A stretch of 61,502 nucleotides of DNA from Anaerobutyricum stercoris (GTDB taxonomy: Bacteria > Bacillota > Clostridia > Lachnospirales > Lachnospiraceae): positions 1 to 61,502 of the forward strand of contig DXBR01000056.1 in the NCBI GenBank assembly GCA_019116455.1, written 5' to 3'. Both the position numbers and the translations under genes were made by a program. The notes beneath the pieces are model-generated. The model saw nothing but the letters and a program-made list of their open reading frames with translations. It searched no databases and was not told where the DNA came from. The stretch's first letter is position 1, and every line of letters begins with the position of its first letter. Below, in pieces: positions 1 through 9,261 of this stretch.

Positions 1-439
1 TCAGCTTTGCCTCATCTCCCACCTGCGGATGCTGTGTAACATCCTGCCCGAAAATCTTTGCTTTCAGAAGAGCCGCTCCCCTTGTCAGGAAACTGCCGTG
101 GCCGTAATCCATGGCTTTCTCCGCAGCGCTCTCCACATCCATGGAAAGGCACGGTGCCATTGCCACCTGATATTCCACTCCGTTGGCGCTTACTGTCAGC
201 GCGGCGTCGGCGTATTCCTCCTCAAAGGCCTTCTGAATCCGGTCTGCCGCCTGCTCTGTGGTAAGACCGCCCACTTCCGTTCCGTTGACCTGCACCCCGT
301 CGATAATGGTGTTTTTCTCCGCCATGGAGCAGGTCAGCAGGTAACCGGCGCAAAGCACCACCAGAACAGAAAGTCCCAACAGACTCAGTTTCTTTCGCTG
401 CTTCTTTCTTTGTTGTTTCTTTTCCTGTCTTCTACCCAT
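1..439 (-). CDS. Membrane-anchored peptidoglycan-binding (PG_binding_4-like) protein, C-terminus outside window
   Basis: The frame stays open from an ATG at 439 to the window edge, so only the first 146 residues are seen. The start is a very basic stretch (MGRRQEKKQQ) followed by one hydrophobic segment at about residues 18-33, which suggests a signal anchor. Next comes an IIDGVQVNGTEVGGL-type segment typical of the domain that precedes L,D-transpeptidase or VanW domains in Clostridia. The catalytic part is not in the window, so L,D-transpeptidase versus VanW-like cannot be decided. The ribosome-binding site is weak (AAGG about 10 bases upstream). Confidence 0.7.
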   Translation of the reverse strand, partial: MGRRQEKKQQRKKQRKKLSLLGLSVLVVLCAGYLLTCSMAEKNTIIDGVQVNGTEVGGLTTEQAADRIQKAFEEEYADAALTVSANGVEYQVAMAPCLSMDVESAAEKAMDYGHGSFLTRGAALLKAKIFGQDVTQHPQVGDEAKL

Positions 440-689
440 AATTCGTCATACCTTCTTTATCTTTCTTAAAATAAAAGGAGTCCTGCCTCCATGCAAAAAT
501 ACATTCCCATGGACAGCAGAACTTCCCTGCGTCTGCTTTTGGACTATTGTAGTACATTTCCCCGAAAAAGAAAAGCGAAATATCCCAAAATATGACGAAT
601 TATGTTTTTTTATTTTTGCGCCTGAAAGGGGCGGTCTGACCGGCATCGTCCGGCTTTCCCATCTTGTACCGCTCAGTCCCTCATCATAC

Positions 690-2777
690 CTATGCTTTCT
701 CTTCCGGCAGCAAATTACGCATGCCGTTTAAGCTGATGCACAGGGTCGATGTATTATGCAGCAGAGCCGACACGGTCGGCGGCAGGATTCCCGCCACGCC
801 GAGAACAATGAGTCCAGCATTAAAGCTCATGATAGCTCTGTAGTTGTTCTGGATGCGCCGCATCAGACAACTGCTGATGGTCTTTAATGTAACGATGCCC
901 TGCAGATTATCCTCACCGATGGTAATGTCGGCAATCTCTCTGGCAATCTCCGCACCGTCGCTGATGGCGATACCCACGTCAGCGGCGGAGAGAGCCGGCG
1001 AATCGTTGATGCCGTCTCCAATCATAATAACCTTCCGTCCGGCATTTTTCTCCTTCTCGATGAATCTCGCCTTGTCTTCCGGCAGCACCTCAGAATAATA
1101 CTCGTCCACACCGACCCGTGAGGCGATGGATTTTGCCGTCCGCTCGCTGTCTCCGGTCATCATGACTACTTTGGTGATGCCAATATTTTTTAACTGCCTT
1201 ATGACGTCGGCTGCTTCTTCTCTCAGAGGGTCTTCGATACAGATGACCGCTGTCAGCTTTCCTTCTATGGCCATATAGAGATGCGAATATTCATCCGGAA
1301 GGCTGTGGAAGATTTCTTCTTTCTCCTCCGGAATGGTACATTTCTCATCTTCAAAGACAAAATGATAACTTCCGATGACGGCTTTTTTGCCGTCGATGGT
1401 GGAAGAAATGCCATGGGCGATGATGTACTCCACCTTGGAGTGAAGTTCCTCATGGACAAGTCCTTTTTCCTTTGCCGCCTGTACCACCGCTTTCGCCATG
1501 GAATGTGGAAAATGTTCTTCAAGACAGGCAGCGATGCGCAACAGTTCATCCGGCTGCTCACCGTTAAAAGATACCACATCCACCACCGTCGGCCGTGCCT
1601 TAGTAAGGGTTCCTGTTTTATCAAAAACGATGGTCTGCGCTTCCGCCATGGCTTCCATGGATTTGCCGCCTTTGACGGTGATCTTATAAGTGCTGGCTTC
1701 CCGGATGGCCGACAGTACAGAGATCGGCATGGCCAGCTTCAATGCACAGGAAAAATCCACCATGAGTACAGACAGTGCCTTTGTGGCATTGCGGGTCAGC
1801 AGATAGGTAAGTCCCGTTCCCAGAAGGGTGTATGGAACCAGTTTGTCCGCCAGATGCTCTGCCTTGCTTTCCAGCGCGGATTTCAGCTGTTCGGATTCCT
1901 CGATCATGGTGACAATTTTTTCAAAACGGCTGGAGCCGTTAGTTTCCTTCACCTGAAGGGTGATCTCTCCTTCTTCCACCACCGTTCCGGCATAGACATA
2001 GCCGCCCGCGCATTTACGAACCGGAAGCGCCTCGCCGGTGAGAGAAGACTGATTGACCATGGCCTCGCCCTCGGTCACAACGCCGTCAAAAGGAATTACA
2101 TTTCCCATATGTACCCGGACCTGATCTCCCGCCTGAATCATATTGACAGGAACAAGAACCTCCTGTCCTTCCCGCATCAGCCAGACTTTGCTGATGTTTA
2201 AGGACATGCTGTTTGCCAGATCGTCCACTGACTTTTTATGGGTCCATTCTTCCAGGATCTCGCCGACGCCCAGCAGGAACATGATGGAGGACGCCGTATT
2301 GATATTGCCCCGGATCATGGAGATGGCGATGGCAGTGCCGTCCAGCACCGGAACCTCTATTTTTCCTTTCGCCAGTGTCTGAATACCGTGTTTAATATAT
2401 TTTAATGATTTCGCAGCCGTGAGAACAGCCCGCAATGGATACGGAATAAACAGCCTTCCTCCGTAATACAGAACAATCCTGTTGATGAGCTTATCCCAGT
2501 ATTCCTGATTCAGCCTCCGGCTGCTGCTCTGCCGGCAGTCTGCGGGAACCTTCACATCCTCCATGCAGAAATCTCTGACAACCTGCAGGAGCTCCTCTCT
2601 CTTTCCGGTATAACGGATAACAATATCGCCGGTGCGCTCCTGCACTTTGACGGAGTCCACCATTTCCCGGCAGCTCAGATAATATTGGAGAGCGTCCGCC
2701 TCTGCGTCAGTCAGCTTGTTCCGGCAGCTCTGCAGACGGATTCTTCCCCGAATTTCATGTTTGATCCTAAACTTCAT
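690..2777 (-). CDS. P1B-type metal-transporting ATPase with FSC instead of CPC motif
   Basis: 695 residues. The N-terminus (1-70) resembles a degenerate HMA-like domain. The actuator TGE is in SSLTGEALP, the phosphorylation site is DKTGTL (Asp386), and the hinge is GDGINDSPAL. In the metal-site transmembrane helix the usual CPC-ALGLATP is replaced by FSC-ALKLAMP (Phe342-Ser343-Cys344). The last helix carries HNTSTLCISLN. The protein should export or import a transition metal through the membrane, but the substrate cannot be told. It overlaps the DUF6110 gene upstream by 11 bases, so the two are translated as an operon. Confidence 0.9.
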   Translation of the reverse strand: MKFRIKHEIRGRIRLQSCRNKLTDAEADALQYYLSCREMVDSVKVQERTGDIVIRYTGKREELLQVVRDFCMEDVKVPADCRQSSSRRLNQEYWDKLINRIVLYYGGRLFIPYPLRAVLTAAKSLKYIKHGIQTLAKGKIEVPVLDGTAIAISMIRGNINTASSIMFLLGVGEILEEWTHKKSVDDLANSMSLNISKVWLMREGQEVLVPVNMIQAGDQVRVHMGNVIPFDGVVTEGEAMVNQSSLTGEALPVRKCAGGYVYAGTVVEEGEITLQVKETNGSSRFEKIVTMIEESEQLKSALESKAEHLADKLVPYTLLGTGLTYLLTRNATKALSVLMVDFSCALKLAMPISVLSAIREASTYKITVKGGKSMEAMAEAQTIVFDKTGTLTKARPTVVDVVSFNGEQPDELLRIAACLEEHFPHSMAKAVVQAAKEKGLVHEELHSKVEYIIAHGISSTIDGKKAVIGSYHFVFEDEKCTIPEEKEEIFHSLPDEYSHLYMAIEGKLTAVICIEDPLREEAADVIRQLKNIGITKVVMMTGDSERTAKSIASRVGVDEYYSEVLPEDKARFIEKEKNAGRKVIMIGDGINDSPALSAADVGIAISDGAEIAREIADITIGEDNLQGIVTLKTISSCLMRRIQNNYRAIMSFNAGLIVLGVAGILPPTVSALLHNTSTLCISLNGMRNLLPEEKA

Positions 2778-3075
2778 CGGAATTCTCTTTTTCTTCTTCA
2801 GAAGTGCAGACTACTTCTTCGTCCTCTGCAGCTCTCTCTTCATTAATCTGCTGAGCCTCTGCGTAGATATCCTCTGCATTCTCCTGAATGGTTGTAGCTG
2901 TGTTCATGATACATTCTTTCGCACGAAGCGCCGCTGCCGTACAGTTTGTATATACTTTCTTTGCCTCTTTACTGGACAGGATCTTGATTCCGGCCGTACC
3001 GAATAATACGCCGGCAGCGAAAATTCCTGTTTTCTTTCCATCAATTTTTGATAAACATTTCAAACAATTTAACAT
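2767..3075 (-). CDS. DUF6110 family protein
   Basis: About 102 residues. An N-terminal Cys-containing segment (LNCLKCLSK) is followed by a glycine-rich hydrophobic stretch (FAAGVLFGTAGI), a helical middle and a very acidic C-terminus, like YtxH-type small membrane-associated proteins. An ATG at 3081 also exists, but the AGGAGG box lies one base from it and seven bases from the ATG at 3075, so 3075 is preferred. In Lachnospiraceae this family sits beside heavy-metal P-type ATPases, as here. Its function is unknown; a metal-delivery or accessory role is inference from context. Confidence 0.8.
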   Translation of the reverse strand: MLNCLKCLSKIDGKKTGIFAAGVLFGTAGIKILSSKEAKKVYTNCTAAALRAKECIMNTATTIQENAEDIYAEAQQINEERAAEDEEVVCTSEEEKENSDEV

Positions 3076-3086
3076 GTCCATACCTC

Positions 3087-3167
3087 CTATTTGTGCTTAT
3101 ACCCGGTGTACATTGTCATAAACAAACAAAAAATAAGCGCCCACGCCCAGAATTTATGTTTTTCCAT
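3087..3167 (-). CDS. 26-residue single-pass membrane microprotein (DUF6219-like)
   Basis: A short frame starting MEKHKFWAWA and ending GYKHK. It has one hydrophobic segment (about residues 6-20) between basic ends. An AGGGAGG box lies eight bases before the ATG, and its TAG stop overlaps the AGGAGG box of the DUF6110 gene, which argues strongly for translation. It is the first gene of the microprotein-DUF6110-ATPase operon. It resembles the tiny DUF6219-type proteins of Lachnospiraceae from memory; this was not searched. Confidence 0.7.
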   Translation of the reverse strand: MEKHKFWAWALIFCLFMTMYTGYKHK

Positions 3168-3200
3168 CTGACAATCCTCCCTGTGTTTTGATTTTTTTCT

Positions 3201-3222
3201 ATTCTAACTCTGTGCACTGAGT
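3201..3222 (-). promoter_or_regulatory. Candidate promoter -10 and palindromic operator of the ATPase operon
   Basis: On the minus strand a TAGAAT -10-like box (3201-3206) is directly preceded by ACTCAGTGCACAGAGT (3207-3222). This is a 16-base palindrome with one mismatched pair, centred on GTGCAC. A repressor bound here would cover the -10/-35 spacer. The regulator is not in the window. Confidence 0.4.
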
Positions 3223-3318
3223 ATTTCCATATTTTTTCTCTTATTGAAAAACTTTATCAATTGTCTGTACATTTTTGAGGCATTATTGCGTGGGAATCCC
3301 CGCAGAACTTTCAATAAA

Positions 3319-3350
3319 CAAAAAAAGACACGGCATAAAACCGTGTCTCA
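3319..3350 (-). terminator. Terminator downstream of tRNA-Tyr
   Basis: GACACGG and CCGTGTC arms enclose a seven-base loop. On the minus strand the stem is followed by a run of seven T. Confidence 0.85.
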
Positions 3351-3358
3351 AAAAGTAA

Positions 3359-3440
3359 TGGGCGGAGGTGGATTCGAACCACCGAAGCAATTTGCAGCAG
3401 ATTTACAGTCTGTCCCCTTTGGCCACTCGGGAATCCACCC
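3359..3440 (-). tRNA. tRNA-Tyr (anticodon GTA)
   Basis: Class II tRNA on the minus strand. The acceptor arms are GGGTGGA and TCCGCCC, the anticodon loop is CTGTAAA with anticodon GTA, there is a long variable arm, and the T arm contains GGTTCGAATCC. CCA is not encoded. A terminator follows at once. Confidence 0.95.
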
Positions 3441-3537
3441 ATTCCATATGCAGTTTGCATATCTGACAGTTTTTGATTATAACGGATTCGTCTGCAAAAA
3501 TCAAGCAGTTTTTCCGTAGATTACTGTAAAAATAAGT

Positions 3538-5646
3538 TTATTTTTTCGGAACCGCTTTCAGAAGAATCGCTGTTATCGCCGGAAGAGTAATCTCCAGCAC
3601 CCCGCCCTGCACCGGACAGACTGCCGGTTCCAGAGTAAAATCCGCCTCCCGGCTCATGATGATCCTCTGCAGCTCTTCTTCTTCCGTCACGCCAATCTCC
3701 CAGACGGGCACGCGGACCTTTGCCTCATCAAAACCGCCGTTGATAAGAACGACCATTTTTTCGCGAGCAGTAAATCTTCCGTAGCAGATGACTTTGTAGG
3801 CGCCTTCCAGATATTTCAAAGAGCCTGTAAGCAGCGCTTCATGTTCTTTGTGGATCCGTATCATCTTCCGGTGATATTCAATGAGCTCCTGATCTTCATG
3901 TCCCCACGGATACGTCCTCCGGTTATCCGGATCGGTCCAGCCGGTGACGCCGGCTTCGTCGCCATAATACAGCGTCGGCGCGCCCGGCCAGGTCATCTGC
4001 AGCATGACCGCCGCCCGCATAATCCCCTTATTGACATTGGCATCCGCGGCTTCCGGTCCCATACTCTCCGTTCTTCCTACCGTCTGATTTGTTCTTGTGA
4101 GGAATCGGGAATGGTCGTGATTAGACAGTTCGTTCATGGATACAAGCAGGGACGGATACTGAAAGCGGGACATATGATACATCATGGAGTCCAGAAACGC
4201 TCTGGTGTTGCCCAACAGGTCGCTGCGCTTCTCATCGCTGTGCTTCTCCATGCCGGTGAAGAACCATGTCACCGGCTCCATAAACGCATTGTAGTTCATG
4301 ACCGTATCCCACTGATCGCCTTCCAGCCATTCTCTCGGATCGTCATAGTGTTCCGCCAAAATGATAGCCTCCGGGTTGGCCTCCTTTACGGCAGTCCGGA
4401 AATCTCTCCAGAACTGATGATTCATTTCCTCTCCATAGCCCAGATCAGCCGCCACATCCAGCCGCCAGCCGTCCACGTTGTACGGCGGCGAGACCCATTT
4501 CCTGCCTATTTTCAGGATGTACTCATAGAGCTGCCTGGACTCCTCATAATTAAGCTTCGGCAGCGTCCGGTGACCCCACCAGCCGTCATATTCCTCATTG
4601 TACGGCCACTCCTCTTCGTTATAAAACTTAAAATAATTATGATACGGACTGTTTTTATCCACGTACGCGCCCTTTTCATAGCCGTATTGATTCTCGTAAA
4701 GCCGCTCGGCGTCCATCCATTTGTTAAAAGAACCGCAGTGATTGAAGACTCCGTCCAGAATCACGCGCATCCCTCTGCTATGTACCTCTTCCACAAACTT
4801 CACAAAAAATGCATTGCTGGCTTCCAGGTTTCTCTTATCGGTCACGCGGGAAATGTACTTGGTCGCCTGGATGTTGTTGAGGGCGCCCTCCGGCAGCACT
4901 TCTCCCTCATCCACAGCGATGGTCGTAAAATGCGGGTCCACGTAATCATAATCCTGAATATCGTATTTATGATTGGACGGGGATACAAAGATCGGATTCA
5001 GGTAAAGGACGTCTACGCCCAGCTCCTGCAAATAATCCAGATGGTCAAGAACCCCCTGCAGATCGCCGCCGTAAAATTCCCGGACTCCCATTTTTGCCGG
5101 ATATTTGTTCCAGTCAGTCACCCGGGTCACGGGCTCCCCTATATAAATATATTCTCTGTCCAGCACATCATTGGACGGATCACCGTTGGAAAAACGATCC
5201 ACATATATCTGATAGAATACGGCTCCTTTCGCCCAGTCCGGGGTGGAAAAACCCGGAGTGATCTCATAATTAAAAAATGAGTCAATCTCCTTCCTCGGCC
5301 CCATCTTATTAAAGAAGCACACTTTTCCGCCGGCATGTACTTCGAAATAATACTTTACAGCTTCTTCATCCACCGTGATATGCGTCTCATAAAAATCAAA
5401 AAGTCTGTCTCGTGAAGCAAGCTTCATCTCTGTCCGTTCTTCCCCCGCACAAAAATATACATGCTCCACATTTTCTCTTGCTGTCCGGAAACGAATCTTT
5501 ACCTCATCCCCCGCCTTCGGCTCCATAGGCTGCACAAAATTAGGCCCGCCGTCTGTAAACAGTGCCTGCTGGTTCAGGATTGGTTTCGTCCTTTGAATAT
5601 GCAATTGGACTTTTTCTGATAATGACAGATTCTGAAACATTCCCAT
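3538..5646 (-). CDS. GH13 alpha-glucan hydrolase, neopullulanase/cyclomaltodextrinase-like
   Basis: 702 residues. An N-terminal beta domain (about 1-130, CBM34-like) precedes a TIM barrel with all four GH13 regions: DGVFNH, GWRLDVAAD (nucleophile Asp), ILAEH (acid Glu) and LSNHD. A C-terminal beta domain follows. No signal peptide is seen, so it should act in the cytosol on maltodextrins, starch fragments or cyclodextrins. An RBS (GAGGG) precedes the ATG. It lies 40 bases after the helicase gene on the same strand. Glycogen phosphorylase in the same window suggests shared alpha-glucan use. Exact specificity cannot be read from the sequence. Confidence 0.9.
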   Translation of the reverse strand: MGMFQNLSLSEKVQLHIQRTKPILNQQALFTDGGPNFVQPMEPKAGDEVKIRFRTARENVEHVYFCAGEERTEMKLASRDRLFDFYETHITVDEEAVKYYFEVHAGGKVCFFNKMGPRKEIDSFFNYEITPGFSTPDWAKGAVFYQIYVDRFSNGDPSNDVLDREYIYIGEPVTRVTDWNKYPAKMGVREFYGGDLQGVLDHLDYLQELGVDVLYLNPIFVSPSNHKYDIQDYDYVDPHFTTIAVDEGEVLPEGALNNIQATKYISRVTDKRNLEASNAFFVKFVEEVHSRGMRVILDGVFNHCGSFNKWMDAERLYENQYGYEKGAYVDKNSPYHNYFKFYNEEEWPYNEEYDGWWGHRTLPKLNYEESRQLYEYILKIGRKWVSPPYNVDGWRLDVAADLGYGEEMNHQFWRDFRTAVKEANPEAIILAEHYDDPREWLEGDQWDTVMNYNAFMEPVTWFFTGMEKHSDEKRSDLLGNTRAFLDSMMYHMSRFQYPSLLVSMNELSNHDHSRFLTRTNQTVGRTESMGPEAADANVNKGIMRAAVMLQMTWPGAPTLYYGDEAGVTGWTDPDNRRTYPWGHEDQELIEYHRKMIRIHKEHEALLTGSLKYLEGAYKVICYGRFTAREKMVVLINGGFDEAKVRVPVWEIGVTEEEELQRIIMSREADFTLEPAVCPVQGGVLEITLPAITAILLKAVPKK

Positions 5647-5686
5647 TATCGTTCCCTCAATTTATCTTTCTATTTTGATATACGCT

Positions 5687-7273
5687 CTATTTTCGATTGG
5701 CCGGCTCCACGTTGATGGCCTTGCCTTTAATCTTCACATTCTTCATGGCATCCAGCACATCGGAAGCGACATCCCGCGGCACTTCCACAAAAGTATATTT
5801 ATCATACAGATCAATGGATCCCACCAGATTACCCGGGATACCCGATTCGCCCGCAATGGCTCCCAAAATATCTCCCGGACGGATTCCCTGCTTCTTTCCT
5901 ATATTAATGAAAAGACGCACCATGCCCTCTTCCGCGCCGGTATCCCCGAAATCCTCTTTTTCCTGGGCACATCTGCCTTCGGAACTGCCGAGAATCTCCG
6001 CCAGAAATGCAGCAGCCACATCCATTGTTGTATAATCTTTCTCATTAACGAAAGCCTCTATCATATTAATATAACGCTTTAAGTCCTGGTCTTCAATATA
6101 AGAATCGAGCCTTTCAAAGATTTTTTCAACCCGTGTTTCCGTGACATCATTAAGTGATGGGATCGGCTGCGCCTTGATTTTGGCACGGCAGTATTTTTTG
6201 ATTTCTCTAAGTTTATAGACCTCCCGGCCTACCACAAAACTGAACGCCATACCCGCCTTTCCGGCACGTCCGGTTCTTCCGATTCTGTGAACGTAATACT
6301 CTTCATCCTGCGGCAGATCATAGTTGAACACCGCGTCCACATCATCCACGTCGATTCCGCGGGCAGCCACGTCCGTCGCCACCAGGATATCTGTCTTTCC
6401 GTTCCGGAAACTGCGCATGACTCTGTCGCGCATGGTCTGTTTCATATCGCCGTGGAGGCCTTCTGCAAAATATCCCCGGCCCTGCAGATCCTGCACCAGC
6501 TCGTCAACGCCTTTCTTGGTGTTGCAGAATACCACCGACAGCTTTGGATCGTAAATGTCCAGAAGACGGGAAAGTACTTCGCTCTTGTTCTTCGGGCGCA
6601 CTTCATAATAATATTGGGTAATATTCGGCACCGTCAGTTCTTTGCGCACTACTTTGATAGTCTGCGGGCTGTGCTGATATTTTTTGGTCAGTTCCAGAAT
6701 CGGTCTCGGCATAGTGGCGGAAAAAAGCAGCGTCTGCCGGTCTTCCCGGATATCGCTTAGGATTGTCTCGATGTCCTCCCGGAATCCCATATCCAGCATT
6801 TCGTCCGCCTCGTCCAGTACCACTGTGCTGATCTCGTCAAACTTTACCGTTTTTCTTCTCATATGGTCCATAATCCGTCCCGGCGTACCGATGATCACCT
6901 GCACGCCTGCTTTCAGCGAACGAATCTGTTTGGAAATCTCCTGTCCGCCGTAGATTGGCAGAACTTTTACCGACGGCATATATTTGGCAAGCTTCCGGAT
7001 TTCGTCCGCCACCTGAATGGCCAGCTCTCTGGTCGGGCAGATAACCATGGCCTGTGGTTTTTTCAGCTTCGGATGAATCTTCTGAAGAATCGGGATGGCG
7101 AAGGCCGCGGTTTTACCCGTTCCTGTCTGCGCCTGACCGACCACATCCGCCCCGGAAAGCTCCACCGGAATCGCCCTCGCCTGAATCGGCGTCATCTCCT
7201 CAAACCCCATATGGGCGATGGCTTTTAAAATCTCCGGTTTAATATCTAATTCCATAAACTGTAATGAATCCAT
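5687..7273 (-). CDS. DEAD-box ATP-dependent RNA helicase with DbpA-type RNA-binding domain
   Basis: 528 residues from the ATG at 7273, which has an AAAGAGAG box; in-frame upstream codons lack one. Helicase motifs appear in order: AQTGTGKT, PTRELA, TPGRI, DEAD, SAT, and HRIGRTGRAG. The C-terminal ~75 residues (FINIGKKQGIRPGDILGAI) match the RRM-like DbpA domain found in DbpA, DeaD and CshA. The expected role is RNA remodelling in ribosome assembly or mRNA decay. It could be called CshA or DeaD type. Confidence 0.93.
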   Translation of the reverse strand: MDSLQFMELDIKPEILKAIAHMGFEEMTPIQARAIPVELSGADVVGQAQTGTGKTAAFAIPILQKIHPKLKKPQAMVICPTRELAIQVADEIRKLAKYMPSVKVLPIYGGQEISKQIRSLKAGVQVIIGTPGRIMDHMRRKTVKFDEISTVVLDEADEMLDMGFREDIETILSDIREDRQTLLFSATMPRPILELTKKYQHSPQTIKVVRKELTVPNITQYYYEVRPKNKSEVLSRLLDIYDPKLSVVFCNTKKGVDELVQDLQGRGYFAEGLHGDMKQTMRDRVMRSFRNGKTDILVATDVAARGIDVDDVDAVFNYDLPQDEEYYVHRIGRTGRAGKAGMAFSFVVGREVYKLREIKKYCRAKIKAQPIPSLNDVTETRVEKIFERLDSYIEDQDLKRYINMIEAFVNEKDYTTMDVAAAFLAEILGSSEGRCAQEKEDFGDTGAEEGMVRLFINIGKKQGIRPGDILGAIAGESGIPGNLVGSIDLYDKYTFVEVPRDVASDVLDAMKNVKIKGKAINVEPANRK

Positions 7274-7375
7274 GTATGTCTCTCTTTCTATTTCGTATAT
7301 TTTCTTTTTACAGTGTTTTTGCCATAATTTTTCGGATTTGTCTGCCGTGCAATATAGAATCACTCCCATTGCACA

Positions 7376-7408
7376 AAAATAGAGCCCGGACGCTCTCCGG
7401 ACTCCATA
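7376..7408 (-). terminator. Terminator after the nitrilase-family gene
   Basis: On the minus strand GAGTCCGG and CCGGGCTC arms enclose a short loop and are followed by TATTTTTG. It separates the amidase gene from the helicase gene. Confidence 0.7.
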
Positions 7409-7462
7409 ATCCGTTCATATGTAAATTCTACTGATAAAAGATAACATAGGCTGTTCAGAAAG

Positions 7463-8296
7463 TCAAACAATAAACGAAATTCCGCCCCTTCTCCGGCTCT
7501 CTTTCCAATACACATCTTCTCTTCTGTCTTTTTTCACAGGAAAAACTTCTCTGCACTTTCGTACTTCAGCAGGGTCAATATCCCCAATGAGCAGGCTCTC
7601 TTCCTCGCAAAAACGGGTCAGTCTTTCTCCCCGCGGACCGTAAAGAGCCGAATGGCCGTTATAAGCAATCCCTCCTCCTTCTCCCACACGATTGATTCCG
7701 GCCACAAACGCCTGGTTTTCAATGGCTCTCACCTTCAGCAGGCAATCCCAGTCGTCGATTCTGCTGACCGGCCAGTTGGCGATGACGAAAATCACCTCGC
7801 TGTCCGCTGAACTGATCTGAAAGATCTCCGGGAAACGGAGATCGTAGCATACGAATCCTCCCAGCACCGTATCCTTCCACGGCAGGGTGTCTATCTTTTC
7901 TCCTCCCTGGAAATAATCTCCTTCCTGACCAAAAGTAAAAGGATGAATCTTAGCGTAACTCATACGGATTTCTCCTTTTTCCGCTGCAGCAAGCCAATTC
8001 TGATACTTCTTCCAGCCGGGATGCCTGAGCAGTTCCTGTTGTTCCACCGGCGCAGGATATCCAAATACCAGAGTTATTTCATATTTCAGACTCATTTTCT
8101 TAAAAAACTGTACCTGTTCCTGCCAGTTTTCTGTGGTTTTTTCCACATTCATGGAAAAACCGGTCAGACTCATTTCAGGAAACGCCAAAAGCTCCACCTG
8201 ATGCTCTTTTGCCTTTTTTATAAATTTCTCTGCTTTTTCCTTATTCTTCTGTACATTTTCCCAAATGATATCCATCTGCGCCAATCCAATTCTCAT
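7463..8296 (-). CDS. Carbon-nitrogen hydrolase (nitrilase superfamily, omega-amidase-like)
   Basis: 277 residues, the usual family length. The catalytic triad is visible as Glu41 (AFPEMSLTG), Lys116 (AKIHPF) and Cys150 (GFVCYDLRFPE). It is cytosolic, without a signal peptide. The closest fit is the omega-amidase or deaminated-glutathione amidase branch, which hydrolyses small omega-amides. It is a single gene between its own terminator and a divergent hemolysin III gene. Confidence 0.88.
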   Translation of the reverse strand: MRIGLAQMDIIWENVQKNKEKAEKFIKKAKEHQVELLAFPEMSLTGFSMNVEKTTENWQEQVQFFKKMSLKYEITLVFGYPAPVEQQELLRHPGWKKYQNWLAAAEKGEIRMSYAKIHPFTFGQEGDYFQGGEKIDTLPWKDTVLGGFVCYDLRFPEIFQISSADSEVIFVIANWPVSRIDDWDCLLKVRAIENQAFVAGINRVGEGGGIAYNGHSALYGPRGERLTRFCEEESLLIGDIDPAEVRKCREVFPVKKDRREDVYWKESRRRGGISFIV

Positions 8297-8593
8297 AAAA
8301 CTCTCCTTATTTTTCTGCGGCCGTTTTATTCGCTGTCATATATACACGAATCCACAGCCGCTTTCCCGAAAATATACGTAAAATCAGGGGTTGCATTTTC
8401 GCTATCGATGTGATAGTATTTAAACACTTGATACATAGTTTTTAAAACTACATCATATAATATTTGTATGTTATTATATCTTCTGATGTACTGACACATT
8501 TCTTTTAGATGGAAACGTACCGGCGCATCGGGCTGCGTTTTTTTCATAATAACACAGCCGGGAAGAAAACAGTAGTATAAAGGAGGTATTTTC

Positions 8594-9244
8594 ATGAATA
8601 CACGTTTAAAAGATCCTGGAAGCGCAATTACACATCTGATCGCCATGGGCGGCGCTGTCATCTGCTCTTTCCCGCTGATTTTCAAGGCGGCCCAGAGCGA
8701 CAGTACAGTTGCTGTTGTTTCTATGGCCGTGTTTATCGGAAGTATGATTCTTCTTTATGGCGCCAGCAGCCTGTATCATTCCCTGGATATTTCCGCCAAG
8801 GTGAATCTGCTGTTCCGCCGCATCGACCACGCCATGATATTTGTATTGATCGCCGGTTCCTATACGCCGGTATGTCTGCTGGCTCTGCCGGCAAGCACCG
8901 GTATCCCGCTTCTGATTCTTGTATGGTCAGCTGCAGTCATCGGCATCGGCCTTAAAATATTTATCATCAATTGTCCGCACTGGGTAAGCTCCATCATCTA
9001 TATCGCCATGGGCTGGACCTGTGTGCTGGTATTTAAACCATTGGTAACCGCTCTTCCTGCCGCAGCTTTCGGATGGCTTCTGGCAGGCGGCATCATTTAC
9101 ACTATCGGAGGCGTCCTTTACGGTCTTAAGCTGCCTGTATTTGACAAGCTTCCAAAAAGTTTCGGCAGTCATGAGATTTTCCATCTGTTTGTGATGGGCG
9201 GCAGCTTCTGCCATTTCATTTTCATGTATGTTTATATGCTGTAA
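8594..9244 (+). CDS. Hemolysin III family membrane protein (YqfA/PAQR)
   Basis: 216 residues with seven hydrophobic helices. The family signatures are SSLYHS, RRIDHAMIF and the C-terminal HEIFH...H, whose Ser, Asp and His residues form the metal site of the PAQR superfamily. AAAGGAGG precedes the ATG. The physiological role of bacterial members is not settled; the hemolysin name is historical. Confidence 0.92.
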   Translation: MNTRLKDPGSAITHLIAMGGAVICSFPLIFKAAQSDSTVAVVSMAVFIGSMILLYGASSLYHSLDISAKVNLLFRRIDHAMIFVLIAGSYTPVCLLALPASTGIPLLILVWSAAVIGIGLKIFIINCPHWVSSIIYIAMGWTCVLVFKPLVTALPAAAFGWLLAGGIIYTIGGVLYGLKLPVFDKLPKSFGSHEIFHLFVMGGSFCHFIFMYVYML

Positions 9245-9261
9245 CGCTTACACACTGCGCA

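Noticed and set aside
446..646. A 66-codon frame on the minus strand between the first two genes
   Set aside because: No ribosome-binding site, no recognisable family, and a composition unlike the neighbours. It is treated as chance.
3841..5280. A 479-codon frame on the plus strand
   Set aside because: It is wholly antisense to the GH13 gene, which carries all four catalytic motifs. The long open frame follows from base composition.
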